A stretch of DNA of 64,000 nt from Bacteroidales bacterium (GTDB lineage: Bacteria > Bacteroidota > Bacteroidia > Bacteroidales > P3). This document shows positions 51,157-58,703 of the stretch, piece after piece. Position numbers and translations under genes: made by a program. Where the stretch lies: contig JAFZXE010000012.1 in the NCBI GenBank assembly GCA_017616895.1, positions 93,582 to 157,581 on the forward strand, given 5' to 3'. Positions within the stretch are counted from its first letter, which is position 1. Every line of letters starts with the position of its first letter. Below the pieces are notes generated by a model. That model had not been told where the DNA came from and did not search any database. It saw only the letters and a list, made by a program, of their open reading frames with translations.

Positions 51157-53634
51157 ATGTCTGTAAAGCGGCTCTTCTTATTCGCACTGTTTGTTGTTCC
51201 GCTGTCTGTGGCCATGGGGCAGGCCTGTCTGGAAGGACGTGTATCGGCCGGAGGCAGCGGGCTGGAGTTTGCGACTGTCAGCGCCCGTTGGCAGGGCGGG
51301 TCGGCTGCGGTGCGCACGGACCGCAAAGGGGCATGGACGTTGACGGTGAGCGAGACGGACACGGTGTATGTGAAGTTCTCGCTGCTGGGCTACCGCGACA
51401 CGACGGTGGTGCTGGGGCCGTTGGGCTCAACGCGTAGGGTGATGGATATGGTGCTGCACGAACAGTCGAGCCAGCTGAACCAGGTGGATGTGGTGGGCGA
51501 ACGCTCGACTACAGGAAACTACACCCATATCAACCTTGCCGACATCGAGAACATCGCGGGTCCGAACGAGGGGGTGGAGAGTGTGCTGAAGACGCTGCCG
51601 GACGTGGCCTCGAACAACGAGCTCTCGTCGCAGTACTCCGTCCGCGGCGGTTCGTTTGACGAAAACCTTGTGTATATCAACGACGTGGAGGTATTCCGTC
51701 CGCAGCTGGTCCACAGCGGTCAGCAGGAGGGTATGAGCATCATAAACGCGGATATGGTGGACCACCTGACCTTCTCGCCCGGTGGCTTCGAGGCTATCTA
51801 TGGCGACAAGATGTCGTCGGTGCTGGACATCAAATACAAACGACCGACGGAGTTCCACGCCAAACTCTCGGCGTCGCTGTTGGGTGGCGCTGCGTCGGCT
51901 CGGGGGACGATAAAAAACTTCTGGTATAACGTCGGCTTCCGCTACCACACGAACCGCTACCTCTTCGCCTCGCTCGACACCAAAGGACATTACACGACGA
52001 CCTATACCGACCTGCAGGCGCTGATGGGCTACAGGGTGAACGACAAGGTGGACCTCTCGCTGCTCGCCATCTGGACAAGGAACCGCTACGGCCTGGTGCC
52101 GGAAAGCCAGACGACGACCTTCGGCAACTTCATGCACTCGATGGAGCTGGACATTTACTTCGACGGGCAGGAGACGGACAAATACTCGACGCTACTCGGC
52201 AGCTTCTCGGTGGACTATCATCCCAACGAGAACTTCAGCCTGAAATGGATAACCTCGGTGCAGAGCAACGACGAGGCGGAACTCTACGACATCCAGGACC
52301 AATACTGGCTCTACGAGCTGTCTCTCGGCTCGCAGATGGGGCAGGTGGATAAGTTCGACCGCGGCGTGGGCACTTTCCTCGAACATGCGCGCAACTATCT
52401 CCGCACGGGCATTTACAGCACCGAGGTGCGTGGAACCCACTACGCCAAGCTGGGCAACTGGCGTTGGGGAGCGAAGGTGCAGCTGGAGACCACCGACGAC
52501 CGCGTGAGCGAGTGGAAATGGGTGGACTCGGCTGGCTATTCGATGCCGACCAGCTACGAGACACCCGGCGACAGCCTCAACCAACCCTACAACCCGATAC
52601 TGCAGTTCTACAGCAAGGCGCACAACAACGTGTATACCGTAAGAACGTCGGCTTTCCTCCAGCGCGACTTCAACTGGATAACCGACAAAGGGACAGACCT
52701 GCAGCTGGTCGTGGGCTCCCGCTTCCAGCTCTACAGCATGTGGACCTACTCGACAGAGAATCAGGGTTTAAAAGGTTTGGAAGGTTCAAAAGGTTTGAGA
52801 GGGTTTGTTTCGCCGAGGGTGAGCTTTGCCTTCAAGCCGAATATCAAGACCGACCTGCGATTCCGCACCTCGGCCGGCGTATATCAGCAGGCACCTTTCT
52901 ATCGCGAGATGCGCCGCTATGACGGCACGCTCAACCCTTCGCTGCATCTTCAGCGCTCCTACCAAATCGTGCAATCCATCGACTGGAACTTCAAACTGCT
53001 GAAGAAACCGTTCCGCCTCACCACCGACGTCTATGCCAAATATATCGACAACCTCGTTCCCTATACCATCGACAACCTGCGTATGCGCTATGCGGCCGAC
53101 AACGACGCTGAGGGCTATGCGGTGGGTATGAGTATGCGCCTCAACGGCGAGTTTGTGGAAGGGCTCGAGTCGTGGGCGAGCATCTCGATTATGCAGACAC
53201 GAGAGAACGTAAAAGGCGACGGCTACGGATGGCAACCGCGACCGACCGACCAGCTCTTCTCGTTCAAGACTTTCCTGCAGGACTACATACCCAAAATACC
53301 GTGGTGGCGTATGAGTTTGAGCCTCATCGTCGGCACGGGTCTGCCCGTCTCCTTTCCCTATCAGACCGACCGCAGCGCCGACTTCCGCCTGCCGACTTAC
53401 TTCCGTGTGGACTGGGGCAACTCCATCCAGCTCTCGCGATTCAAGAAGCTGGCGAACACGAAGTTCTTCAGGGTGGTGGACGACGTGATGATAGGGGTGG
53501 ATGTCTTCAACCTCTTCAACTACCACAACGTGGTCTCCTACCTCTGGGTGGCCGACTACGAAAACACCTACTATCCGGTGCCGAACTACCTCACCGCCCG
53601 CCAGTTCAATGTGAAAGTTACCATTACGTTTTAG
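51157..53634 (+). CDS. TonB-dependent outer-membrane receptor
   Basis: 825 residues from the ATG at 51157 (a GTG lies one codon earlier). The signal peptide ends SVAMGQ. Residues about 20-100 are a carboxypeptidase-regulatory-like domain (CLEGRVSAGGSGLEFATVSA), then the plug with ENIAGPNEGVESVLKTLPDV and YSVRGGSFDENLVYINDVEV, and a 22-strand barrel to the C-terminal RQFNVKVTITF. Imports an unknown ligand with TonB energy; no SusD partner follows, so not a SusCD pair. At 52763-52803 the barrel contains a loop GLKGLEGSKGLRG encoded by 9-bp repeats. A 3'-end hairpin begins at the stop codon. Confidence 0.93.
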   Translation: MSVKRLFLFALFVVPLSVAMGQACLEGRVSAGGSGLEFATVSARWQGGSAAVRTDRKGAWTLTVSETDTVYVKFSLLGYRDTTVVLGPLGSTRRVMDMVLHEQSSQLNQVDVVGERSTTGNYTHINLADIENIAGPNEGVESVLKTLPDVASNNELSSQYSVRGGSFDENLVYINDVEVFRPQLVHSGQQEGMSIINADMVDHLTFSPGGFEAIYGDKMSSVLDIKYKRPTEFHAKLSASLLGGAASARGTIKNFWYNVGFRYHTNRYLFASLDTKGHYTTTYTDLQALMGYRVNDKVDLSLLAIWTRNRYGLVPESQTTTFGNFMHSMELDIYFDGQETDKYSTLLGSFSVDYHPNENFSLKWITSVQSNDEAELYDIQDQYWLYELSLGSQMGQVDKFDRGVGTFLEHARNYLRTGIYSTEVRGTHYAKLGNWRWGAKVQLETTDDRVSEWKWVDSAGYSMPTSYETPGDSLNQPYNPILQFYSKAHNNVYTVRTSAFLQRDFNWITDKGTDLQLVVGSRFQLYSMWTYSTENQGLKGLEGSKGLRGFVSPRVSFAFKPNIKTDLRFRTSAGVYQQAPFYREMRRYDGTLNPSLHLQRSYQIVQSIDWNFKLLKKPFRLTTDVYAKYIDNLVPYTIDNLRMRYAADNDAEGYAVGMSMRLNGEFVEGLESWASISIMQTRENVKGDGYGWQPRPTDQLFSFKTFLQDYIPKIPWWRMSLSLIVGTGLPVSFPYQTDRSADFRLPTYFRVDWGNSIQLSRFKKLANTKFFRVVDDVMIGVDVFNLFNYHNVVSYLWVADYENTYYPVPNYLTARQFNVKVTITF
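52763..52806 (+). repeat. 9-bp repeat inside the TonB receptor gene
   Basis: GGTTTAAAA, GGTTTGGAA, GGTTCAAAA, GGTTTGAGA, GGGTTT. Identical in type to the intergenic repeat at 53706. Read in frame it gives a collagen-like Gly-x-y pattern. Confidence 0.75.
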
Positions 53635-53658
53635 GTGCGTGCCCGCACAGGGCGATAA
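53634..53658 (+). repeat. 3'-end hairpin element, copy 5 (at the TonB receptor stop)
   Basis: GTGCG-TGCC-CGCAC then AGGGCGATAA, starting right after the stop codon. Sense orientation. Confidence 0.75.
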
Positions 53659-53820
53659 ATTAGTTTTAAGCTGTAAGCGGTAAGTTTTAAGTATTAAGTT
53701 TCAAGGTTTAAAAGGTTTAAAAGGTTCAAGGTGTGTGCCAGCACAGGACGATAAATTAGTTTTAAGCTGTAAGCGGTAAGTTTTAAGTAAACATATCAAC
53801 ATATCAACGTATCCACATAA
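53659..53820. repeat. Nested short repeats between the TonB receptor and M16 genes
   Basis: A block AATTAGTTTTAAGCTGTAAG plus GCGGTAAGTTTTAAG occurs twice (53656 and 53754), separated by TTTAAGTATT and 9-bp GGTTTAAAA units, and is followed by TATCAACA octamers. Each of the two blocks follows a hairpin element, so a unit of about 100 bp was duplicated. Confidence 0.75.
53731..53756 (+). repeat. 3'-end hairpin element, copy 6
   Basis: GTGTGTGCCAGCAC then AGGACGATAA, a diverged copy 97 bases after copy 5, in the same orientation. Confidence 0.65.
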
Positions 53821-53824
53821 AAAA

Positions 53825-55093
53825 ATGATCGACTCTCGGCTTATACCATCGGAAGCGGACTTGAAAACACTCCTACCGCAACGGCGAACCCTTCCGGGCG
53901 GCAACTCGATGTACCTCTTCCCTTCGAAGTCGGTCGACATACTGAAGCTCGACTTCATCTTCAACGCTGGAGGTGCCAGCCAGCCCAAAAGGCTCTGTGC
54001 CGGTGCGGTGAGAGACCTACTGCTCGAGGCGTCTGAGAGATACAACTCGCGCCAGGTGGCCGAACTCTTCGACCGGCTGGGTGTCGCGATGGACCGTCAA
54101 GCCACCTCGTCGACGGTGAAACTAACAGTCTATGTGCTGAAAAAATATGCGGCCGAGGTATTCCCCGTGTTGAGCGACCTGCTGCTACATCCGGTAATCG
54201 GGCAGGATGAGTTTGACGTCCTGATGGCCAAACGCCGGCAGACGCTTCTCAACGCCGAGCTGAAGACTAACATGATGGCTCGCAACCTCTTCTACGAGGC
54301 GGTATATGGGAAAGACCACCCCGAAGGTGTATATGCAAAACCCGACGATGTACAGAAACTCTCGCTCGCCGACGTTCGCGGTTATGCCGACCAACGCTTC
54401 TCGCTCGCCGACGCCACACTGGTCCTCGCCGGCAACTACGACGACGAAATATTGAAGCTGCTTGACGAATGTTTCTCAATCCCTACACCCCGCTCAAACC
54501 TTTCAAACACTCTCAATTCAAAATTAAAAATTCAAAGTTCAAAATTAAAAATCCGCCACTCAATCCCTTCGTCGGTACAGACCACTCTTCGCGTCGGACG
54601 TATCCTACCCATCGAGTGGGACGACCCCGACTACCCGATGTTTATGATACTCAACACCGTGTTGGGCGGCTATTTCGGCTCTCGCCTGATGACCAACATA
54701 CGGGAGGAGAAAGGCTACACTTACGGCATCTACTCGATGTCCAACATGGTGAGGGGCAGCAGCGTGTTCTATGTCACGAGCGATGTGGCGTCGGAGTATA
54801 CCGAACCCGCGTTGAAGGAGATATACCATGAACTCGACATGTTGAGGCGCGAGCCGGTTTCGGAAGACGAGCTGAATCTCGTATGCAACTATATGGCTGG
54901 CGACTTCCTGCGCTCCATCGACGGCATCTTCGAGCGCTCCGAGCGGTTCTACAACATGTTGGACACGCTGATCGACGAGCGCTTCACGACCAACCTCCTC
55001 AATGCGCTGCAGACGGCCACCCCCGCAAAGCTGAAAGAGCTGGCGGAGCGAGTCTTCGACAAACGCGAACTCACCGAGGTGATTGTAGGGTGA
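53825..55093 (+). CDS. M16 (insulinase-like) family protein lacking the zinc motif
   Basis: 422 residues, no signal peptide. Two M16 domains: an N-terminal one with LDFIFNAGGASQPKRLCAGA and a C-terminal one with LGGYFGSRLMTNIREEKGYT. The expected HxxEH zinc site is replaced by RDLLLEASERYN (about residues 64-75), so it should be catalytically inactive, as in the non-catalytic partner (PqqG/YfgC-like or beta-MPP-like subunit) of M16 pairs. No active partner is adjacent. The linker between domains (54512-54560) is encoded by 7-bp repeats (NSKLKIQSSKLKI). Confidence 0.88.
   Translation: MIDSRLIPSEADLKTLLPQRRTLPGGNSMYLFPSKSVDILKLDFIFNAGGASQPKRLCAGAVRDLLLEASERYNSRQVAELFDRLGVAMDRQATSSTVKLTVYVLKKYAAEVFPVLSDLLLHPVIGQDEFDVLMAKRRQTLLNAELKTNMMARNLFYEAVYGKDHPEGVYAKPDDVQKLSLADVRGYADQRFSLADATLVLAGNYDDEILKLLDECFSIPTPRSNLSNTLNSKLKIQSSKLKIRHSIPSSVQTTLRVGRILPIEWDDPDYPMFMILNTVLGGYFGSRLMTNIREEKGYTYGIYSMSNMVRGSSVFYVTSDVASEYTEPALKEIYHELDMLRREPVSEDELNLVCNYMAGDFLRSIDGIFERSERFYNMLDTLIDERFTTNLLNALQTATPAKLKELAERVFDKRELTEVIVG
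54512..54560 (+). repeat. 7-bp repeat inside the M16 gene linker
   Basis: AATTCAA, AATTAAA, AATTCAA, AGTTCAA, AATTAAA, read as NSKLKIQSSKLKI. Same unit as the TTCAAAA family between genes. Confidence 0.7.
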
Positions 55094-55177
55094 TTTGGTT
55101 TCAGGTTTTAGGTTTCAGGTTTGACTCACTTCATTTAATTCAATTCATAGGTGTTCGCAGCCTTCGGCACAACTTTC

Positions 55178-55221
55178 AACATATCAACATAAAACATATC
55201 AACATAAAACATATCAACATA
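55178..55221. repeat. ACATATCAACATAA repeats before the terminator
   Basis: Three units of ACATATCAACATAAA in the gap after the M16 gene. Confidence 0.7.
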
Positions 55222-55262
55222 AAGAGAGAGAGGCGACCCGTCGGGTTGCCTCTCTCTCTTCT
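55222..55262. terminator. Bidirectional terminator between M16 and decarboxylase beta genes
   Basis: 18-bp stem (55222-55239 with 55243-55260, one G-T pair) and a 3-nt GTC loop, flanked by A-rich and T-rich tracts. Convergent genes. Confidence 0.9.
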
Positions 55263-55279
55263 ATCTTACTTAATAAGTA

Positions 55280-56449
55280 TTAGTGCAGGAACGCCAGCAG
55301 GATACCGGCAGCGACTGCCGATCCTACCACGCCGGCCACATTCGGACCCATAGCGTGCTGCAGGAGGTAGTTGGTCTTGTCGTACTCCAATCCCACGTTG
55401 TTCGACACACGGGCGGCATCGGGCACAGCGCTCACACCTGAGTTACCGATAAGCGGGTTGATCTTGTTGCCCTCTTTCAGGAACAGGTTGAAGAACTTCA
55501 CAAACAGAACTCCGGTGAAGGTGGCCACGATGAACGAGCCGGCGCCGAGTCCGAAGATAAGCACCGACTTGCCGGTGAGAAACGTGGTGGCCTGTGTGGA
55601 GGCACCTACGGTGATACCGATAAGCAGGGTGCACATATTCACGATGGCGTTGCTGGCCACGTCGCTCAATCTCTTCGTCACGCCGCTCTCTTTAAGCAGG
55701 TTGCCGAAGAAGAGCATGCCGAGCAGCGGAAGACCCGACGGCACGATGAAGGCGCAGAACAGGAGGCCGAGAATCGGGAAGGTGATCTTCTCCAGTTTCG
55801 ACACCTGACGCGGCGGTTTCATGCGTATCACGCGCTCTTTCTTGGTGGTGCAGAGTCGCATGATGGGGGGCTGGATAACCGGCACCAACGCCATATACGA
55901 ATAAGCCGACACCGCGATGGCACCCATCAGGTCGGGAGCCAGCTGCGAGCTCAGGAAGATGGCGGTAGGACCGTCGGCACCGCCGATGATGCCGATGGCA
56001 CCGGCTTCGTTGGGTAGGAATCCAAGTGCGAGTGCGCCCATATATGCGGCGAAGATGCCAAACTGGGCGGCTGCGCCGATAAGGAACAGCTTCGGGTTGG
56101 AAAGCAGCGCCGAGAAGTCGGTCATTGCGCCGATACCCAGGAATATCAGTGGCGGATACCAGCCGTTCTGCACGCCGTGATACAGGATGTTCAACACCGA
56201 ACTGGTTTCGTAGATACCGATTTTCAATCCGGGATAGAACGGAATATTACCTATCAGCATACCGAATCCGATAGGGACGAGGAGCAGGGGTTCAAACTCC
56301 TTCTTGATGCCGAGGAAGATGAACACCAGTCCTATGACTATCATTGCTATGTGGCCCCATGTGACGTTGGCAAAACCCGTGTACTGCAGGAACTGCATCA
56401 ACTGGGTTGACATGAAATCCATGAAGCCGCCTGTTGCTAAAGTAATCAT
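55280..56449 (-). CDS. Sodium-pumping decarboxylase, beta subunit (OadB/MmdB)
   Basis: 389 residues, 9-10 membrane helices. Carries out the decarboxylation of carboxybiotin coupled to Na+ export. Conserved segments: GAIGIIGGADGPTAIFLSSQ with the Na+-binding Asp, and GNSGVSAVPDAARVSN near the C-terminus. The operon partners (methylmalonyl-CoA carboxyltransferase and epimerase) point to methylmalonyl-CoA decarboxylase, but oxaloacetate or glutaconyl-CoA enzymes share the same beta subunit. Last gene of the operon, before the bidirectional terminator. Confidence 0.96.
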   Translation of the reverse strand: MITLATGGFMDFMSTQLMQFLQYTGFANVTWGHIAMIVIGLVFIFLGIKKEFEPLLLVPIGFGMLIGNIPFYPGLKIGIYETSSVLNILYHGVQNGWYPPLIFLGIGAMTDFSALLSNPKLFLIGAAAQFGIFAAYMGALALGFLPNEAGAIGIIGGADGPTAIFLSSQLAPDLMGAIAVSAYSYMALVPVIQPPIMRLCTTKKERVIRMKPPRQVSKLEKITFPILGLLFCAFIVPSGLPLLGMLFFGNLLKESGVTKRLSDVASNAIVNMCTLLIGITVGASTQATTFLTGKSVLIFGLGAGSFIVATFTGVLFVKFFNLFLKEGNKINPLIGNSGVSAVPDAARVSNNVGLEYDKTNYLLQHAMGPNVAGVVGSAVAAGILLAFLH

Positions 56450-56518
56450 CTTATTCTAATTTTGTATTTCGTTTTTTGAATTTACTGACCACTGGTCACT
56501 AATTCACAATTAATAATT

Positions 56519-56950
56519 TTATCCAATCACTACCAGCACGTCGCCTTCGAGCACGCTGTCGCCTTTGCGGCATTTCACCTCGGTCACCGTTCCGGCTACG
56601 TCGCATTCGATGTTGTTCTCCATCTTCATTGCCTCGAGCAGCACCACGCGCTGACCTGCACTCACCTTGTCGCCCACGTTGACGAAGACGTCGAGTATCG
56701 TTCCGGGCAGGGGAGTGGTGACTTTCGTTCCGGCTCCGCCGGCTGCCGGAGCTGCGGCTGCTGCAGGGGCTGCAGCGGGAGCGGCTGCTTTCGGTGCGGG
56801 ACGCTTCACGGTCGGTTTCTGTTTCACTTCGGCATCAACGGTCACATTATACGGGGTGCCGTTCACATTCAGTTTTATCTCCTGGCCTTCCACCTCGTTG
56901 ATGTCAACGTTGTAGTCGGTTCCATTTATTTTGAATTTGAAATTTTTCAT
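56519..56950 (-). CDS. Biotin carrier subunit of the decarboxylase
   Basis: 143 residues. The N-terminal 45 residues are a small beta domain (KFKINGTDYNVDINEVEGQE). An Ala/Pro-rich flexible linker (about 50-72) leads to the biotinyl domain with EAMKMEN and the biotin lysine at residue 109. It carries CO2 from the carboxyltransferase at 58704 to the membrane beta subunit at 55280. Typical of MmdC/GcdC proteins. Between it and the gamma subunit gene lie two 3'-end hairpin copies. Confidence 0.96.
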   Translation of the reverse strand: MKNFKFKINGTDYNVDINEVEGQEIKLNVNGTPYNVTVDAEVKQKPTVKRPAPKAAAPAAAPAAAAAPAAGGAGTKVTTPLPGTILDVFVNVGDKVSAGQRVVLLEAMKMENNIECDVAGTVTEVKCRKGDSVLEGDVLVVIG

Positions 56951-56981
56951 TGCTGTATATTTGATTGTTTGACTGTGTTAT

Positions 56982-57003
56982 CTGCCCTGTGTGGGCATGC
57001 ACT
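56982..57003 (-). repeat. 3'-end hairpin element, copy 7
   Basis: Minus strand GTGCATGCCCACAC then AGGGCAGATAA; a diverged copy directly after copy 8, before the biotin carrier gene. Confidence 0.6.
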
Positions 57004-57011
57004 TTGAACCA

Positions 57012-57034
57012 TTATCGCCCTGTGCGGGTACGCA
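57012..57034 (-). repeat. 3'-end hairpin element, copy 8 (at the gamma subunit stop)
   Basis: Minus strand GTGCG-TACC-CGCAC then AGGGCGATAA, beginning 1-2 bases after the stop codon. The loop differs (TACC) but the stem is intact. Confidence 0.75.
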
Positions 57035-57035
57035 C

Positions 57036-58139
57036 TTACTTTTTATTGAAATACTGGTTCATGTTGAAGCGTTTGTCGTTCCAAGGCGTCCAGGCGCGTT
57101 GCACATCTTGAATGGTGATCACCATGTCTTCGTCGTCGTGCAGCTCCTCGTTGTAGAGGTATATGGCTGTCGCGATGGCGGCATACACGTCGCCGTCAAC
57201 ACCCGACTCGTTGCCATTGTCGCCCGTACGGCCACCTGCCTGCTGGCCGCTAACCGTAGGCTGCTTCTTGGCTTCTTCTTTCTTCTTGCGCTTCTCGTTC
57301 CAGTTGCGTATCGCCGAGCCGTAGCCCAACATGATCAGGCACACACTTATCAGGGCGATAAACACCACCGACACGGCCACAAACGTCAGTCCCAATCCGT
57401 AGGGGTCCTGGTCGGCTATCACCTCCGACTGCTTCTTCTTGTGGTAGTTGTAGGGTTCGCCTTTGAAACTCAGCTCCTCGGGGAAGTTGGTCAGGTCCAC
57501 CACGGCGATGCTGTAGCCGAGGGCGTTGGTGCCGACCACTGTAATCTCTTTCGCCATCGGGTTGATGTCAAACGCGTAGGCGTTGAAATGCAGACCGAAA
57601 TAGGATTTCTCCTTGCCGAAAGCGTAGCACAGCTTGTCTGCGTGTTCGCCCTCTTTCGCCGGTTCCGGCTCCATCGACAGGATTCCGATATGGGCGCTGT
57701 CTTTCGCCGACGAGGCGAGATAGATAATCTTGTCGCCCATCACCCATACCGACTTCGGTCGGTGGATGTTCTTTAGGTCGTGACGCTTGTAGAGGCTGTC
57801 GGTCACATGGCGGCCTATCAGCTTCATGCTTCCGTCATCCTCGCGCACCACCAGATCGACGGCACAGTCGGTGCTGTCAACCACCACAAAGGCGTGCATC
57901 TCGGGTATGTAGCATATTTGGTTGGCTTGGAATGTCACAGGTTGCATCCCGTGCATAGGCATTCCTTTATGGTGCATCTCGCACTCCGGCGGCATCTTGC
58001 CATCCTCTGGCGGCATCGCCTGTTCGGCTGCCGGCTTCGGAGGTCTGGGCCCTTTGTGCGGCTTCTTGGCCGACAACCCGCCGGCAAACAACGCCACACA
58101 AAGTATGCCGATTGTGAATACTTTATAGATTTTGTTCAT
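57036..58139 (-). CDS. Decarboxylase gamma subunit (OadG-like) with a large periplasmic domain
   Basis: 367 residues, far longer than classical OadG (about 80-120). The signal peptide is residues 1-24 (ending GGLSA). Residues 25-60 are Pro/Met/His-rich (MPPECEMHHKGMPMHGMQP), like a metal-binding stretch. Residues 60-235 are a beta-rich domain (VWVMGDKIIYLASSAKDS, NPMAKEITVVGTNALGYSIAVV). The OadG_1 part follows: DPYGLGLTFVAVSVVFIALI membrane helix at about 245-270 and a cytoplasmic tail (SAIRNWNEKRKKKEEAKKQ). The C-terminus holds a small conserved domain (AAIATAIYLYNEELHDDED). The gamma subunit normally tethers the cytoplasmic alpha subunit to beta. Confidence 0.85.
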   Translation of the reverse strand: MNKIYKVFTIGILCVALFAGGLSAKKPHKGPRPPKPAAEQAMPPEDGKMPPECEMHHKGMPMHGMQPVTFQANQICYIPEMHAFVVVDSTDCAVDLVVREDDGSMKLIGRHVTDSLYKRHDLKNIHRPKSVWVMGDKIIYLASSAKDSAHIGILSMEPEPAKEGEHADKLCYAFGKEKSYFGLHFNAYAFDINPMAKEITVVGTNALGYSIAVVDLTNFPEELSFKGEPYNYHKKKQSEVIADQDPYGLGLTFVAVSVVFIALISVCLIMLGYGSAIRNWNEKRKKKEEAKKQPTVSGQQAGGRTGDNGNESGVDGDVYAAIATAIYLYNEELHDDEDMVITIQDVQRAWTPWNDKRFNMNQYFNKK

Positions 58140-58189
58140 GTCTTAGTTGCTAAAAATCAGAATGAAAAAGTTTTGACCGAAAGAAAGGG

Positions 58190-58237
58190 TAGGGGAGCGG
58201 AAATGAATAAACAACTAAAATAAAAACCGCGCCCCTC
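58190..58237. other. Hairpin between the Cys-rich lipoprotein and gamma subunit genes
   Basis: AGGGGAGCGG (58191-58200) pairs with CCGCGCCCCT (58227-58236), one mismatch, AT-rich loop of 26 nt. It could attenuate or process the operon transcript. Confidence 0.45.
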
Positions 58238-58252
58238 TCCCTCAAAGGCTAC

Positions 58253-58588
58253 TTATTTCTTGCAGCACTCTTTCTTCTCGCCGTCTTTGCAGCATTTGTG
58301 CTCGCCTTCTTTGCAGCACTCGGGTTTCTCACCCTTGCATTGCTGCTTGCAGCATTTGTCGGTGCCGTGGTTCGGGCAGCCTTCGCAGTTCTTCGCAGCG
58401 CAGCTGTCGGGGCAGGTGCATGCTTCGGCACACTGGTGGTCGCACTGATGCTCACACTCGTGGTTGCACACCTCTTCGGTCTGCTCGGTGCTTTCAACAG
58501 TGACATCGACGTTCTTTTTGCAGTTGCAGGCTACCATTGCGAATACGAAAGTGGCAGCGATTGCGGCGGTCAATAAAACTTTTTTCAT
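58253..58588 (-). CDS. Cysteine/histidine-rich lipoprotein (metallothionein-like)
   Basis: 111 residues. Lipoprotein signal ending TFVFAMVAC (Cys21). The mature 90 residues hold over 20 cysteines and several histidines in patterns such as CNHECEHQCDHQCAEACTC, CPDSCAAKNCEGC, KCCKQQCKGEKPECC and KCCKDGEKKECCKK. This looks like a metal-binding or redox-buffer protein outside the inner membrane; it is not a member of a family that can be named from sequence alone. It sits between the carboxyltransferase and gamma subunit genes of the Na+ decarboxylase operon. Cysteine is rare elsewhere in the window. A second frame is open over the same bases but lacks a signal. Confidence 0.75.
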   Translation of the reverse strand: MKKVLLTAAIAATFVFAMVACNCKKNVDVTVESTEQTEEVCNHECEHQCDHQCAEACTCPDSCAAKNCEGCPNHGTDKCCKQQCKGEKPECCKEGEHKCCKDGEKKECCKK

Positions 58589-58703
58589 CTTTTTGTGATT
58601 TTATGGGGTCGCCCCCTGGTTATTAATTAATTTTGAATGTCGAATTTTGAATAGACGAATGATGATTGTTAATGATTCTGGTCACAGGTCACAGGTCACG
58701 GAC

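Noticed and set aside
53659-53820. Insertion sequence remnant between the TonB receptor and M16 genes
   Set aside because: The block duplicated here is only repeat units and hairpin copies; no transposase fragment or terminal inverted repeats.
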